Source of the DNA: Pseudooceanicola nitratireducens
GTDB lineage: Bacteria > Pseudomonadota > Alphaproteobacteria > Rhodobacterales > Rhodobacteraceae
Assembly (NCBI RefSeq): GCF_900109195.1
Contig: NZ_FNZG01000002.1
Span: 504,191 to 568,190 of the forward strand
Direction of reading: 5' to 3'
Length of the DNA stretch: 64,000 nucleotides
Shown: piece after piece, positions 43,468-53,590 of the stretch
Numbering within the stretch: position 1 is the stretch's first letter
How the letters are laid out: each line of letters begins with the position of its first letter
Notes under the pieces: model-generated
What the model was told of the DNA's origin: nothing
Seen by the model: only the letters and a program-made list of their open reading frames with translations
Database searches by the model: none
Made by a program: the position numbers and the translations under genes

Positions 43468-44346
43468 TCAGCCCTGACCGGTCAGCCCGTGGCGTTGCGG
43501 ATCGGCGGGATAGACGCCCAGCACCTCGATCATCTGGGTGAAATAGCGCAGCTCGTCCATGGCGAGCTTGACGTTGGCGTCCTCGGGGTGGCCTTCGATA
43601 TCCGCATAGAACTGCGTCGCGGTGAAGGATCCGCCGACCATATAGCTTTCCAGCTTGGTCATGTTGATGCCGTTGGTGGCGAAACCGCCCATGGCCTTGT
43701 AGAGCGCGGCGGGGATGTTGCGGACCTCGAACACGAAGGTGGTGATCATCGTGCCGTCCTGCGGCGCTTCGCCGCCATTGGGGCCGCGACGGGTGTAATC
43801 GGGGTCGCGGGACATCACCAGGAAGCGGGTGGTGTTGTGTCCGTGATCCTCGATATCGCGGGCCAGCACGTTCAGCCCATAGGTGTCGGCGGCCAGTTCC
43901 GAGGCCAGCACGCCCTGGTCCAGGTGGTCCGATGCGGCCAGTTCCTCGGCCGCGCCGGCGCTGTCGGCGGCGGCCACGGCGCGGATGCCGTGATCCTTCA
44001 GATAGGACCGCGCCTGGGGCAGAAGCACTAGATGGGCGCGCACCGATTTCACATCGTCCAGCTTGACGCCTGGCTTTGCCATCAGGCTGATGCGCACGCG
44101 CACGAAGGCTTCGTCGATGATGTTCAGCCCGGATTTCGGCAGCAGAGAGTGGATGTCAGCAACCCGGCCATATGTCGAATTCTCGACCGGCAGCATGGCC
44201 AGGTCGGCGGTCCCGTCCAGTACGGCGTCGATGCATTCCTCGAAGGTACGGCAGGGCAGCGGATCATGGTCCGGGCGGGCGGCCTTGCAGGCCTCGTGGG
44301 AATAGGCGCCAAGCGCGCCCTGGAAAGCGATCAAAGGTTTGGTCAT
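43468..44346 (-). CDS. pheA: Prephenate dehydratase
   Basis: The 292-residue enzyme converts prephenate to phenylpyruvate, the committed step to phenylalanine. The catalytic domain shows AFQGALGAYSHEAC, LPVENSTYGRVADIHSLL, and the TTRFLVMSRDP motif with the active-site Thr. A C-terminal ACT domain (about 195-280, EVRNIPAALYKAMGGFATNGINMTKLES) gives feedback inhibition by Phe. Unlike E. coli it lacks a chorismate mutase domain. It is divergent from the cytochrome c gene. Confidence 0.96.
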   Translation of the reverse strand: MTKPLIAFQGALGAYSHEACKAARPDHDPLPCRTFEECIDAVLDGTADLAMLPVENSTYGRVADIHSLLPKSGLNIIDEAFVRVRISLMAKPGVKLDDVKSVRAHLVLLPQARSYLKDHGIRAVAAADSAGAAEELAASDHLDQGVLASELAADTYGLNVLARDIEDHGHNTTRFLVMSRDPDYTRRGPNGGEAPQDGTMITTFVFEVRNIPAALYKAMGGFATNGINMTKLESYMVGGSFTATQFYADIEGHPEDANVKLAMDELRYFTQMIEVLGVYPADPQRHGLTGQG

Positions 44347-44483
44347 GAGATGTCCCTTACTGCCCGCGATTTCGAGAAAGCGACCCCGGGCGATTGGTCG
44401 CGGTAACTACACCTTGCGCAAGGGGAGGGGAAGCATATAGATACGCGCCGGAAACGTGACGAAACTTCAGGGACACGGCATCA

Positions 44484-45005
44484 ATGTTCGACACCATGAC
44501 ACTGACCAAGGCTGGCGGCGCACTTTGCGGCACGTTGCTGGTTTTTCTGCTGGGCAACTGGGCCGCTGAGATTCTCTATGCGACCGAGGCCGGTGGTCAT
44601 GGCGGTGAAGAATATCAACAAGCCTATGTGATCGAAACCGGTGAGGAAGACGCAGGCGCGGCCGAAGAAGAAGGCCCCGATTTCGCGACCCTCCTGGCCT
44701 CGGCTGATGCAGCTGCGGGTGCCAAGGTGTTCTCCAAGTGCAAGGCCTGCCACAAGATCGACGGCTCCAACGCAACCGGTCCGCATCTGGATGGCGTCGT
44801 GAACCGCGCTGTCGGGACTGTCGACGGCTTCTCCTACTCTGGTGCGATGGCCGCCGTGTTCGACACCTGGACGCCCGAGCATCTGAACACCTTCCTGGAA
44901 AGCCCCAAAGGCGCCGCACCGGGCACCAAGATGTCCTTCTCAGGTCTGAAAAAGGCAGAGGACCGCGCGAACCTGGTGGCCTACCTGGAATCGCTGGGCG
45001 GCTGA
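44484..45005 (+). CDS. Membrane-anchored class I cytochrome c
   Basis: The 173-residue protein has an uncleaved N-terminal helix (about 10-32), an acidic linker (40-65), and a c-type haem domain with CKACH at 86-90 and the axial Met150 in GTKMSFSG. It is similar in plan to cytochrome c552/CycM and cytochrome cy of Rhodobacter, which shuttle electrons from the bc1 complex to terminal oxidases while tethered to the membrane. The ATG at 44484 starts the anchor. It is divergent from pheA and ends at a terminator. Confidence 0.94.
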   Translation: MFDTMTLTKAGGALCGTLLVFLLGNWAAEILYATEAGGHGGEEYQQAYVIETGEEDAGAAEEEGPDFATLLASADAAAGAKVFSKCKACHKIDGSNATGPHLDGVVNRAVGTVDGFSYSGAMAAVFDTWTPEHLNTFLESPKGAAPGTKMSFSGLKKAEDRANLVAYLESLGG

Positions 45006-45035
45006 TCCTTCGGGACCCCCGCGGATACGGATTTG

Positions 45036-45066
45036 AAAGCGCGTCGGGCAACCGGCGCGCTTTTTT
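45036..45066 (+). terminator. Intrinsic terminator of the cytochrome c gene
   Basis: AAAGCGCG and CGCGCTTT flank a 12-base loop, followed by further T residues. Confidence 0.87.
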
Positions 45067-45238
45067 CTTGGGCATCCGGCACGGCCGGCGGCGGGATCGG
45101 CGGGCGCTGGATTGCACGGGTGTCGGGGGCAGGGCGCTTCACGGCTAACTCACGCATTCTCAACTTGAATGTGGTCGGAAAGGCCAAGTAGCCTATCTCG
45201 ACAGCTGAACGCCTGTTCAACCCGAGGAGCCCGCCATC

Positions 45239-47185
45239 ATGCGCCCAAAGACCGCCCGTACCGCAACTGCCGACCTGACGCCGCGCCTGAAGATGGGCAT
45301 GCTGGCCCTGGGGGTGCTGGGGGCGGTGATCGCGGGCAGCGCCCTGCGGGCCGAACAACACGGCGAAACCTTCGTCAACGACGCGGGCGAAACGGTGATC
45401 CGCACCCACGGCTACAACTACTATGGCGATCTGGAATACCCGGCGGATTACAAGCACTTCCGCTATGTGAACCCCGAAGCCCCCAAGGGCGGTGTCTTTG
45501 TCATCGACGCCTCGGGCACCTTCGACAGCATGAACCCCTATGCGCGCAAGGGCCGGGCGGGGGCGCAATCCTCGATGATGTATGAAACCCTGCTGGATGG
45601 CGGGGCCCCGGCGGATGAATATGCGTCCTCCTATTGTCTGCTGTGCGAAAGCCTTGAGTATGACGAAGGCCAGACCTGGGTGATCTTCAACCTGCGTCCC
45701 GAGGCCAGGTTTTCCGACGGCACGCCGCTGACCGCCCATGACGTGGTGTTTTCGCACAACCTGTCGCTGGAACAGGGGCTGCCGTCCTATGCCAATGCGG
45801 TGAAGCAGCGCGTAATCGGGGCCGAGGCCCTGGACGATCACCGGGTGAAGTTCACCTTTGCCCCGGACATCCCGCGCCGGTCGCTTATCAGCCAGGTCGG
45901 GGCCACCAGCGTCTGGTCGAAGGCCTGGTTCGAGGAAACCGGTGCCCGCCTGGACGAACCGCGCATGGAAACCTCGCCCGGGTCCGGGCCTTACGTGCTG
46001 GACAGCTACGACATCAACCGGCGCATCACCTACAAGCGCAACCCTGACTATTGGGGCAAGGATCTTCCGATCAACGTGGGGCGCCATAACTTCGATGAGA
46101 TCCGGATCGAGTATTTCTCGGATGAGACCGCCGCCTTCGAGGCCTTCAAGGCCGGCGAATACACCTTCCGTAATGAGGTGAATTCGAAGCAATGGGCGAC
46201 GGGCTACGATTTCCCCGGCGTCGAAAAGGGCTGGGTCGTGCTTGAGGAAATCCCGGACGGTAACCCGCCGTCGAACGTCGGCTTCGTCTTCAATCTGGAC
46301 CGCGAGAAGTTTGCCGACAAGCGCGTGCGCGAGGCGCTGGCGCTTGGCTACAACTTCGAATGGTCGAACGAGAGCCTGCAGTACGGTCTGTTCAGCCAGC
46401 GCGAATCCTTCTTTCAGGACACGGTGCAGCACGCCCGCGGCCTGCCCGAAGGGGCAGAGCTTGAGCTGCTGAAATCCCTGGGCGACATCGTCCCCGAAAC
46501 GATGATCACCGAACCGCCGCGCATGCCGCATACCTCGTCGCCGACGCGGGTGGTGGACCGGCGCAACCTGCGCCAGGCGATGAAGCTGCTGGACGAGGCG
46601 GGCTTTGCCGTCGGCTCTGACGGGATGCGCCGCGATGCACAGGGCAACACGCTGGATATCGAGATCCCGATCAACTCGGCCGGGTCCCCGACCATGGAAA
46701 GCCTGATCGGCACCTATGTGCAGAACCTGCAGCAGATGGGCGTGAACGCCGTGATGCAGAAGGTCGATCCCAGCCAGTACACGCTGCGCCGCCGGGAACG
46801 CGACTATGACATGATCTTCGACGGCTATCGCACCTTCATCGGCGCGGGTACGGGGCTGATGCAGCTGTATGGCTCGGAACAGGCGGCGGTGTCGGTCTTC
46901 AACCCGGCCGGGATCGCAAGCCCGCTGATCGACACGCTGATCGACCGCGCGCTGTTTGCCGAGACCACCGAAGAGGAAACCACCGCGCTGACGGCCCTGG
47001 ACCGGGCGCTGCGGCATGAATTCTTCGTGGTTCCCGCCTATTACAAGTCCGACAACTGGCTGGCCTATTTCAACATGTACGAACACCCCGAGGACATGCC
47101 CCCCTTCGCCGTCGGCGAGCAGGATTTCTGGTGGGTTAATCCCGAGAAGGCAGCGGCATTGAAAGCCGCGGGCGCGTTGCGGTAA
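45239..47185 (+). CDS. yejA: Periplasmic oligopeptide/microcin C-type binding protein YejA
   Basis: The 648-residue family 5 solute-binding protein has an N-terminal basic region and a signal helix (LKMGMLALGVLGAVIAGSALRA). The mature part has the YejA pattern: HGYNYYGDLEYPADYKHFRYVNPEAPKGG, LRPEARFSDGTPLTAHDVVFS, and EYVLFSQRESFFQ-like late blocks. It delivers oligopeptides to the inner-membrane YejBEF importer; in E. coli this system also takes up microcin C. The start follows GAGGAGCCCGCC. It is first in a four-gene operon, with yejB nine bases after its stop. Confidence 0.95.
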   Translation: MRPKTARTATADLTPRLKMGMLALGVLGAVIAGSALRAEQHGETFVNDAGETVIRTHGYNYYGDLEYPADYKHFRYVNPEAPKGGVFVIDASGTFDSMNPYARKGRAGAQSSMMYETLLDGGAPADEYASSYCLLCESLEYDEGQTWVIFNLRPEARFSDGTPLTAHDVVFSHNLSLEQGLPSYANAVKQRVIGAEALDDHRVKFTFAPDIPRRSLISQVGATSVWSKAWFEETGARLDEPRMETSPGSGPYVLDSYDINRRITYKRNPDYWGKDLPINVGRHNFDEIRIEYFSDETAAFEAFKAGEYTFRNEVNSKQWATGYDFPGVEKGWVVLEEIPDGNPPSNVGFVFNLDREKFADKRVREALALGYNFEWSNESLQYGLFSQRESFFQDTVQHARGLPEGAELELLKSLGDIVPETMITEPPRMPHTSSPTRVVDRRNLRQAMKLLDEAGFAVGSDGMRRDAQGNTLDIEIPINSAGSPTMESLIGTYVQNLQQMGVNAVMQKVDPSQYTLRRRERDYDMIFDGYRTFIGAGTGLMQLYGSEQAAVSVFNPAGIASPLIDTLIDRALFAETTEEETTALTALDRALRHEFFVVPAYYKSDNWLAYFNMYEHPEDMPPFAVGEQDFWWVNPEKAAALKAAGALR

Positions 47186-47194
47186 GCCAGCCAC

Positions 47195-48289
47195 ATGGGC
47201 GCCTATATCCTAAGACGATTGCTTCTGGTGATCCCCACGCTGCTGGGGATCATGGTAATCAACTTTGCCCTGGTACAATTTGTGCCGGGCGGGCCGATCG
47301 AACAGATCATCGCGCAGCAGCAGGGGCAGGGGGATGTCTTCGGGTCCTTCTCGGGCTCGGGCACCGACGTGGGCATGGAGGATACCGGGGCCGCGACCTA
47401 TCAGGGCGATTACGCCGGGGCGCGCGGTCTGCCGCCGGAATTCATCGCCCAGCTGGAAAAGGAATTCGGCTTCGACAAGCCGCCTGTGGAACGGTTCCTG
47501 TCGATGATGGGCAATTACCTGCGCCTGGATTTCGGTGAAAGCTACTTCCGCAAGGCCGACGTGATCGACCTTGTGATCGAACGGCTGCCTGTCTCGATCT
47601 CGCTTGGGCTGTGGTCGACGCTGATCGCCTATATCATCTCGATCCCGCTTGGCATCCGCAAGGCGGTGCGCGACGGGTCGCGGTTCGATACCTGGACCAG
47701 CGGCCTGATCATCGCGGCCTATGCCATCCCCGGGTTCCTCTTTGCGATCCTGCTGCTGGTGCTGTTTGCCGGCGGATCCTACTACCGAATCTTCCCGCTG
47801 CGCGGCCTGACCTCGGACAATTTCGACCAGCTTAGCCTGTTTGGTCAGATCAAGGATTACCTGTGGCACATCACCCTGCCGGTGATCGCCTCGACCATCT
47901 CCAGCTTTGCGACGCTGACGCTGCTGACCAAGAATTCGTTCCTGGACGAGATCAAGAAACACTATGTCATGACCGCCCGGGCCAAGGGCCTGTCGGAACG
48001 CCGCGTGCTTTATGGTCACGTCTTCCGCAACGCCATGCTGATCGTGATCGCGGGCTTTCCGGCGGTCTTCATCGGGGTGTTCTTCGGCGGCTCGATCATC
48101 ATTGAAACGCTCTTCTCTCTCGAAGGGCTGGGGCGACTGGGGTACGAGGCCGCGGTGGCGCGGGATTACCCGATCATCTTTGGATCGCTGTTCGTCTTCG
48201 GCCTGATCGGCCTGGTGGTCGGCATCCTGTCGGACCTGATGTATGTCTTCGTCGATCCGCGCATCGACTTCGAAAGCCGGGAGGGGTGA
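47195..48289 (+). CDS. yejB: Peptide ABC transporter permease YejB
   Basis: The 364-residue inner-membrane permease starts with [32 protein letters not shown], the typical first helix and PGGP turn. A Gly/Gln-rich insert (about 45-80) is the YejB-specific extension. Later helices include the EAA-like cytoplasmic loop ([28 protein letters not shown]) that docks the ATPase. It forms the transport pore with YejE. The gap to yejE is one base. Confidence 0.96.
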   Translation: MGAYILRRLLLVIPTLLGIMVINFALVQFVPGGPIEQIIAQQQGQGDVFGSFSGSGTDVGMEDTGAATYQGDYAGARGLPPEFIAQLEKEFGFDKPPVERFLSMMGNYLRLDFGESYFRKADVIDLVIERLPVSISLGLWSTLIAYIISIPLGIRKAVRDGSRFDTWTSGLIIAAYAIPGFLFAILLLVLFAGGSYYRIFPLRGLTSDNFDQLSLFGQIKDYLWHITLPVIASTISSFATLTLLTKNSFLDEIKKHYVMTARAKGLSERRVLYGHVFRNAMLIVIAGFPAVFIGVFFGGSIIIETLFSLEGLGRLGYEAAVARDYPIIFGSLFVFGLIGLVVGILSDLMYVFVDPRIDFESREG

Positions 48290-48290
48290 G

Positions 48291-49547
48291 ATGAGCCAGC
48301 CAGACCCCCTTGCAGGCCGCATGCCTGGCCAGGACGCGCCGCCGCCCGTGGTGCCCGAAACCCGGCGCGGGTGGTTCACACTGTCGCCGCTGAACCAGCG
48401 CCGCTGGCGCAACTTCCGTCGCAACGGCCGGGCCTTCTGGTCGCTGATGATCTTCCTGGTGCTGTTTGGGCTGTCGCTGTTCGCGGAATTCATCGCCAAC
48501 GACAAACCTTTTCTGGTGAAATACCGCGGAGATTTCTATTTCCCGGTCTTCCAGTTCTACCCCGAAACCACCTTTGGCGGCGATTTCCGGACCGAGGCGA
48601 TCTATCGCGACCCAGAGGTCAAATGCCTGATCGAAACCGGCGGGCTGGACCTGTGTTTCGACGACCCCGCGGGCTATTTCGAAGACGCCCAGGACGGCAT
48701 GATCGAGGGCGAGACGATCGAGAAGGGCTGGGCGCTCTGGCCGGTGATCCCCTATTCCTACGACACGCCTGTCGAACGGCCGGGGGCCGCACCGCTGGCC
48801 CCGAACGTGATCGGCAGCTACACGGATGACGCCGGCGAAAGCCACTGGGGCCTGCTGCCGCCCGAGGATCGCGGCGCGAACCTTCTGGGCACCGATGACA
48901 CCAAGCGCGACGTGCTGGCGCGGGCGATCTATGGCTTCCGCCTGTCGATCCTGTTCACGCTGATCGTGACCACCTGTGCGTCGCTGATCGGGATCATTGC
49001 CGGGGCGGTTCAGGGCTTCTTTGGCGGACGGCTGGACCTGATCTTCCAGCGCGTGATCGAGATCTGGCAGGGCGTGCCGCAGCTTTACGTCATCATCATC
49101 CTGTTCGCGATCCTGGGCCGGTCCGTCTGGCTTCTGGTGGTGCTGATGGTGGCCTTCGGCTGGACGGCGCTTGTGGGCGTGGTGCGGGCGGAATTCCTGC
49201 GCGCGCGCAACCTGGAATACGTGCGCGCGGCGCGGGCCTTGGGCGTGTCGAACCGCGTCATCATGTTCCGCCACATGCTGCCCAATGCCATGGTCGCGAC
49301 CCTGACCATGCTGCCCTTTATCGTGACCGGCACAATCGGCTCTCTCGCCTCGCTCGACTTCCTGGGCTACGGGCTGCCGTCCTCGGCCCCGTCGCTTGGC
49401 GAAATGACCCTGCAGGCGAAACAGAACCTTCAGGCCCCCTGGCTGGGCTTCACCGCCTTCTTCGTCTTCGCCATCATGCTGTCGCTTCTGGTCTTCATCT
49501 TTGAAGGGGTGCGCGATGCCTTCGACCCCCGGAAGACCTTCCAATGA
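48291..49547 (+). CDS. yejE: Peptide ABC transporter permease YejE
   Basis: The 418-residue permease has a cytoplasmic N-terminal extension (to about residue 55), a first helix (FWSLMIFLVLFGLSLFAEFIAND), a ~150-residue periplasmic insert, and a C-terminal five-helix domain with the EAA loop (EYVRAARALGVSNRVIMFRHMLPNAMVATLT). It pairs with YejB. I use the ATG at 48291, since the frame's earlier ATG at 48243 lies inside yejB. Its stop overlaps the yejF start (49544-49547). Confidence 0.96.
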   Translation: MSQPDPLAGRMPGQDAPPPVVPETRRGWFTLSPLNQRRWRNFRRNGRAFWSLMIFLVLFGLSLFAEFIANDKPFLVKYRGDFYFPVFQFYPETTFGGDFRTEAIYRDPEVKCLIETGGLDLCFDDPAGYFEDAQDGMIEGETIEKGWALWPVIPYSYDTPVERPGAAPLAPNVIGSYTDDAGESHWGLLPPEDRGANLLGTDDTKRDVLARAIYGFRLSILFTLIVTTCASLIGIIAGAVQGFFGGRLDLIFQRVIEIWQGVPQLYVIIILFAILGRSVWLLVVLMVAFGWTALVGVVRAEFLRARNLEYVRAARALGVSNRVIMFRHMLPNAMVATLTMLPFIVTGTIGSLASLDFLGYGLPSSAPSLGEMTLQAKQNLQAPWLGFTAFFVFAIMLSLLVFIFEGVRDAFDPRKTFQ

Positions 49548-51139
49548 CCGGATCCGCAATGCTGAACGTCGAAAACCTTCGCGTGTCCTTCAAGCAGGAT
49601 GGTCAGCTGATCCCGGCGGTCAAGGGCGTGTCCTTCCATGTGGACAAGGGCGAAACCGTTGCGCTGGTCGGTGAATCCGGGTCGGGCAAATCGGTCTCGG
49701 CGCTGTCGACCGTGCAGCTGCTGGGGGACAACGCGCATCTCGAAGGCTCGGTCAGCTTCAAGGGCACCCAGATGATCGGCGCGCCCGAGGCGGACCTGCG
49801 CCGGGTGCGCGGCAACGACATCTCGTTCATCTTCCAGGAACCGATGACATCGCTCAACCCGCTGCACACGCTGGAAAAGCAGCTGGCGGAATCGATCGAA
49901 CTGCACCAGGGGCTGCGCGGCGATGCGGTGCGCGCCCGGATCATCGAGCTGCTGGACAAGGTCGGCATCCGCGATCCCGAAAGCCGCCTTGGCTCCTACC
50001 CCCATCAGCTGTCCGGCGGGCAGCGTCAGCGCGTGATGATCGCCATGGCGCTGGCCAACAAGCCTGAACTTCTGATCGCGGACGAACCGACCACCGCGCT
50101 GGACGTGACGATCCAGGCCCAGATCCTTGATCTTCTGGCCGAACTGAAGGCGTCCGAAGGGATGGGGATGCTGTTCATCACCCACGACCTGAACATCGTG
50201 CGCCGCATTGCCGACCGGGTCTGCGTGATGAAGGACGGCGAGATCGTGGAAACCGGCCCGACCGCGGCGATCTTCGCGGCCCCCCAGCATCCCTATACGC
50301 AAAAGCTCCTGGCTGCCCATGCCGCCGGTGCGCCGGAACCCGCCGCCGAAAACGCCCCCGTGATGGTCGAGACGGACAGCCTGCGGGTCTGGTTCCCGAT
50401 CCAGAAGGGGTTGTTCAAGAAGACCGTCGGCCATGTGAAGGCCGTCAATGCGGCCAGCGTTCAGGTGCGGGCAGGCGAGACCCTTGGCCTCGTCGGCGAA
50501 TCCGGGTCTGGCAAGACGACGCTGGCGCTGGCGGTGATGCGGCTGATCTCGTCCACGGGCGGGCTGCGCTTTGACGGGCAGGACATGCGCCAGTGGTCGA
50601 CGCGGGCGCTGCGTCTGAAACGCTCGGAGATGCAGATCGTCTTCCAGGATCCCTTCGGCTCCCTTTCCCCGCGGATGACCTGCGCCCAGATCATCGCCGA
50701 GGGGCTCAGCGTGCACCGCCGCGCCTCGGACCGCCCCGTGCGCGCTCTCGTGGCCGAGGTGATGGACGAGGTCGGGCTGAACCCCGCCACCATGGACCGC
50801 TATCCGCATGAATTCTCGGGCGGGCAGCGCCAGCGCATCGCCATCGCCCGGGCCATGATCCTGCGTCCGAAACTGGTGGTGCTGGATGAACCGACCTCGG
50901 CGCTGGACATGACCGTGCAGGTGCAGATTGTCGACCTGCTGCGCGACCTGCAGCAGAAATACGGGCTCGCCTATCTCTTCATCAGTCACGATCTGAACGT
51001 GGTCCGCGCCATGTCGCACCGGGTCATGGTGATGAAACAGGGCGACGTGGTGGAAACCGGCACGGCGCAACAGATCTTCGACGCGCCCTCGCACCCCTAT
51101 ACGCAACAGCTCCTCGCGGCCGCGACGCTCAACCACTGA
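49544..51139 (+). CDS. yejF: Peptide ABC transporter ATPase YejF (two fused ATPase domains)
   Basis: The 531-residue protein holds two ABC ATPase domains in one chain. The first (1-255) has Walker A GESGSGKS, signature LSGGQRQR and Walker B LLIADEPTTALD. The second (275-530) has GESGSGKTT, FSGGQRQR and VVLDEPTSALD. Each is followed by an oligopeptide/dipeptide C-terminal tail (HPYTQKLL, HPYTQQLL). It powers uptake through YejBE. Translation is coupled to yejE by a four-base overlap. Confidence 0.97.
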   Translation: MTGSAMLNVENLRVSFKQDGQLIPAVKGVSFHVDKGETVALVGESGSGKSVSALSTVQLLGDNAHLEGSVSFKGTQMIGAPEADLRRVRGNDISFIFQEPMTSLNPLHTLEKQLAESIELHQGLRGDAVRARIIELLDKVGIRDPESRLGSYPHQLSGGQRQRVMIAMALANKPELLIADEPTTALDVTIQAQILDLLAELKASEGMGMLFITHDLNIVRRIADRVCVMKDGEIVETGPTAAIFAAPQHPYTQKLLAAHAAGAPEPAAENAPVMVETDSLRVWFPIQKGLFKKTVGHVKAVNAASVQVRAGETLGLVGESGSGKTTLALAVMRLISSTGGLRFDGQDMRQWSTRALRLKRSEMQIVFQDPFGSLSPRMTCAQIIAEGLSVHRRASDRPVRALVAEVMDEVGLNPATMDRYPHEFSGGQRQRIAIARAMILRPKLVVLDEPTSALDMTVQVQIVDLLRDLQQKYGLAYLFISHDLNVVRAMSHRVMVMKQGDVVETGTAQQIFDAPSHPYTQQLLAAATLNH

Positions 51140-51190
51140 TCCCGCCCGGTCTACCCGACACGCAAAGGGGGCCCATCACAGGCCCCCCTC

Positions 51191-51225
51191 GATCATCTTG
51201 CCATAAATACTCCCGCCGGAGGCTG
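51191..51225 (-). repeat. Downstream intergenic element, copy E (after gcdH)
   Basis: On the minus strand it reads GCCTCCGGCGGGAGTATTTA, then TGGCAAGATGATC, 29 bases after the gcdH stop and in its sense orientation. It is also in the gap between convergent yejF and gcdH. Confidence 0.7.
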
Positions 51226-51253
51226 CCTGACAGCCCCCGAGAGGCGCGTCGTC

Positions 51254-52483
51254 TCAGAAAAACGCCTGCAGCCCGGTCTGCGCACGGCCCAGGATCAGGG
51301 CGTGCACGTCATGGGTGCCTTCATAGGTGTTCACGGTTTCCAGGTTCGCGGCATGGCGCATGACCTTGTATTCGATCTGGATGCCGTTGCCGCCGTGCAT
51401 GTCACGGGCGATCCGGGCGATGTCCAGCGCCTTGCCGCAGTTGTTGCGCTTGATGATCGACACCATCTCGGGCGCGGCCTTCGCCTGGTCGAACAGGCGA
51501 CCCACGCGCAGCGCGGCCTGCAGGCCCAGGGTGATCTCGGTCTGCATGTCGGCCAGCTTCTTCTGGTACAGCTGGGTGCCGGCCAGGGGCTTGTTGAACT
51601 GCTTGCGGTCCAGACCGTACTGGCGCGACTGCAGCCAGCAATCCTCGGCCGCCCCCATGACGCCCCAGGCGATGCCATAGCGGGCGCGGTTCAAACAGCC
51701 GAACGGACCCTTCAGGCCCGACACATGCGGCAGCAGGGCTTCTTCGCCCACTTCCACGTTGTCCATGACCACTTCGCCGGTGATCGAGGCGCGCAGGGAC
51801 AGTTTGCCGCCGATCTTCGGTGCGCTCAGGCCCTTCATGCCCTTTTCCAGGATGAAGCCGCGGATCGCACCGTCATGGGCGTCGGACTTGGCCCAGACCA
51901 CGAAGACATCCGCGATCGGCGCGTTGGAAATCCACATCTTCGCGCCGTTCAGCACATAGCCGCCTTCGGTCTTCTTGGCGCGGGTCTTCATGCCGGCGGG
52001 GTCGGACCCTGCGTCGGGCTCGGTCAGGCCAAAGCAGCCGATCCATTCGCCGCTGGCCAGTTTCGGCAGGTACTTCATGCGCTGCTCTTCCGAGCCATAG
52101 GCATAGATCGGGTACATCACCAGGCTCGACTGGACCGAGCACATGGACCGGAAGCCCGAATCGACGCGCTCGACCTCGCGGGCGACCAGCCCGTAGGATA
52201 CATAGCCCGAGCCCAGGCCGCCGTATTGTTCGGGAACCGTGACGCCCAGCATGCCGGCTTCGCCCATTTCGGCGAAAATCTCGGGGTCGACACCTTCTTC
52301 CAGGTACATCTTCTCAACCCGCGAGGCGAGGCGATCCTGCGAAAAGGCGCGCGCGCTTTCACCGATCATGCGTTCGTCTTCTTCCAGCTGTTCGTTCAGC
52401 AGGAAGGGGTCTTCCCAGTTAAAGCTGGACATGTTCGGGCGGTCCTTGTCCTTCAGGACGGGGCGTGCATCATCGGGCATCAT
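51254..52483 (-). CDS. gcdH: Glutaryl-CoA dehydrogenase
   Basis: The 409-residue acyl-CoA dehydrogenase matches GcdH in length and in details: [20 protein letters not shown] at the start, [12 protein letters not shown] for FAD/substrate binding, and the catalytic Glu in [16 protein letters not shown] near the C-terminus. It oxidises and decarboxylates glutaryl-CoA to crotonyl-CoA in Lys/Trp/glutarate breakdown. AGGAGAGAGT precedes tandem ATGs at 52483 and 52480. The divergent LysR gene is probably its regulator, as in known gcdH-gcdR pairs. Confidence 0.95.
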   Translation of the reverse strand: MMPDDARPVLKDKDRPNMSSFNWEDPFLLNEQLEEDERMIGESARAFSQDRLASRVEKMYLEEGVDPEIFAEMGEAGMLGVTVPEQYGGLGSGYVSYGLVAREVERVDSGFRSMCSVQSSLVMYPIYAYGSEEQRMKYLPKLASGEWIGCFGLTEPDAGSDPAGMKTRAKKTEGGYVLNGAKMWISNAPIADVFVVWAKSDAHDGAIRGFILEKGMKGLSAPKIGGKLSLRASITGEVVMDNVEVGEEALLPHVSGLKGPFGCLNRARYGIAWGVMGAAEDCWLQSRQYGLDRKQFNKPLAGTQLYQKKLADMQTEITLGLQAALRVGRLFDQAKAAPEMVSIIKRNNCGKALDIARIARDMHGGNGIQIEYKVMRHAANLETVNTYEGTHDVHALILGRAQTGLQAFF

Positions 52484-52533
52484 ACTCTCTCCTTATGAGT
52501 TTGATGATGTGTATAGCGGGGTGGTCGGGCGCT

Positions 52534-52549
52534 GGATAACAAGTTATCC
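52534..52549. promoter_or_regulatory. Inverted repeat in the gcdH/LysR intergenic region, candidate operator
   Basis: GGATAAC (52534-52540) and GTTATCC (52543-52549) form a perfect 7-bp inverted repeat with a two-base centre, between the divergent starts (52483 and 52588). Size and place suit a LysR-type recognition site controlling both genes. Confidence 0.6.
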
Positions 52550-52587
52550 TCTGAACTTGATGAGTTTCATGCATAGATGTCCCGCCC

Positions 52588-53481
52588 ATGCGCCATAGCT
52601 ACACCCCCACCCTGGCCGAGTTGGAGGCCTTCTGCGCCTGTGCCCAGTCCGGCACCACGATCCGCGCCGCCGAGGTGCTGGGCCGCACCCAAAGCGCGGT
52701 CAGCCGCGCGATCGGCGGGCTCGAGGCCAAGCTGGGCGTGCCGCTTTTCCTGCGCGCCCGCCAGCGGCTGACCCTGTCGGACGCCGGCCGCGCCTTCCTG
52801 CGCGAAGCCGCACCGCTGCTGGATCAGCTGAACGAGGCCGCGATGACCGTCATGGCCTTCGGTGGCCAGGCGCGGGTGCTGCGGATCGCGGTGTTGCCGA
52901 CCTTCGGGCGGCTCTGGCTGATCCCCCGGCTGCGCGCCTTCCAGGCGACCATGCCGGATCTGTCGATCGACATGGCGGCGCGGCTGACCCCGGTGGATTT
53001 TGCGCTCGATCCCTTCGACGTGGCCATCCAGCGGACGCACCACCGCGCCAGCGGGGCCGCGCATGATCACCTTCTGGACGAAGAACTGGCCGTGCTGGCC
53101 GCGCCCTCGCTGGTCTCGGGGCCGCTGTCGCCGCAGGACGTGCTGCGCCTGCCGCTCTTGCAGCAATCCACCCGGCCGACGCTCTGGCCAGACTGGTGCC
53201 GGGCGCAGGGGCTGGATCCGCGGCTGGCGCTGCGTGGTGCCCGGTTCGACCATTTCGACATGGTGCTGGATGCCGCCCAGGCCGGGCTGGGGGTGGCCCT
53301 GGTGCCGGAAATCCTGGCCCGCGCCGCGCTTGACCGGGGGGATCTTTTGCGCGCGGTGCCCGGCGATTTCGCCACCGGTCAGGCCTATACGCTGATCTAC
53401 CCGGACCAAAGCCGCGACCTGCCGCATTTCGCCCGTTTCCGCGACTGGCTTAGGGCCGAGATCGAAGGCATCTGGGCCTGA
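52588..53481 (+). CDS. LysR family transcriptional regulator, GcvA-like (probable gcdH regulator)
   Basis: The 297-residue protein has an N-terminal winged HTH (TTIRAAEVLGRTQSAVSRAIGGLEAKLG, about 22-49), a linker helix, and a LysR substrate-binding domain (about 95-295) with RIAVLPTFGRLWLIPRL as in GcvA-type regulators. The start is an ATG at 52588. A palindrome GGATAAC-N2-GTTATCC lies 39 bases upstream. The divergent pairing with gcdH suggests control by a glutarate-related effector; this is inference from context. Confidence 0.92.
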   Translation: MRHSYTPTLAELEAFCACAQSGTTIRAAEVLGRTQSAVSRAIGGLEAKLGVPLFLRARQRLTLSDAGRAFLREAAPLLDQLNEAAMTVMAFGGQARVLRIAVLPTFGRLWLIPRLRAFQATMPDLSIDMAARLTPVDFALDPFDVAIQRTHHRASGAAHDHLLDEELAVLAAPSLVSGPLSPQDVLRLPLLQQSTRPTLWPDWCRAQGLDPRLALRGARFDHFDMVLDAAQAGLGVALVPEILARAALDRGDLLRAVPGDFATGQAYTLIYPDQSRDLPHFARFRDWLRAEIEGIWA

Positions 53482-53590
53482 CACCCGCCCGTGGCGAGGC
53501 GCGCACGTCAGGGCGCGACGAGCCGCGCATCCCGGACTTGTGATTTCACACCGGCACGGGCATCTCTAGGCTCAAACGGAAGGAGAGCCG

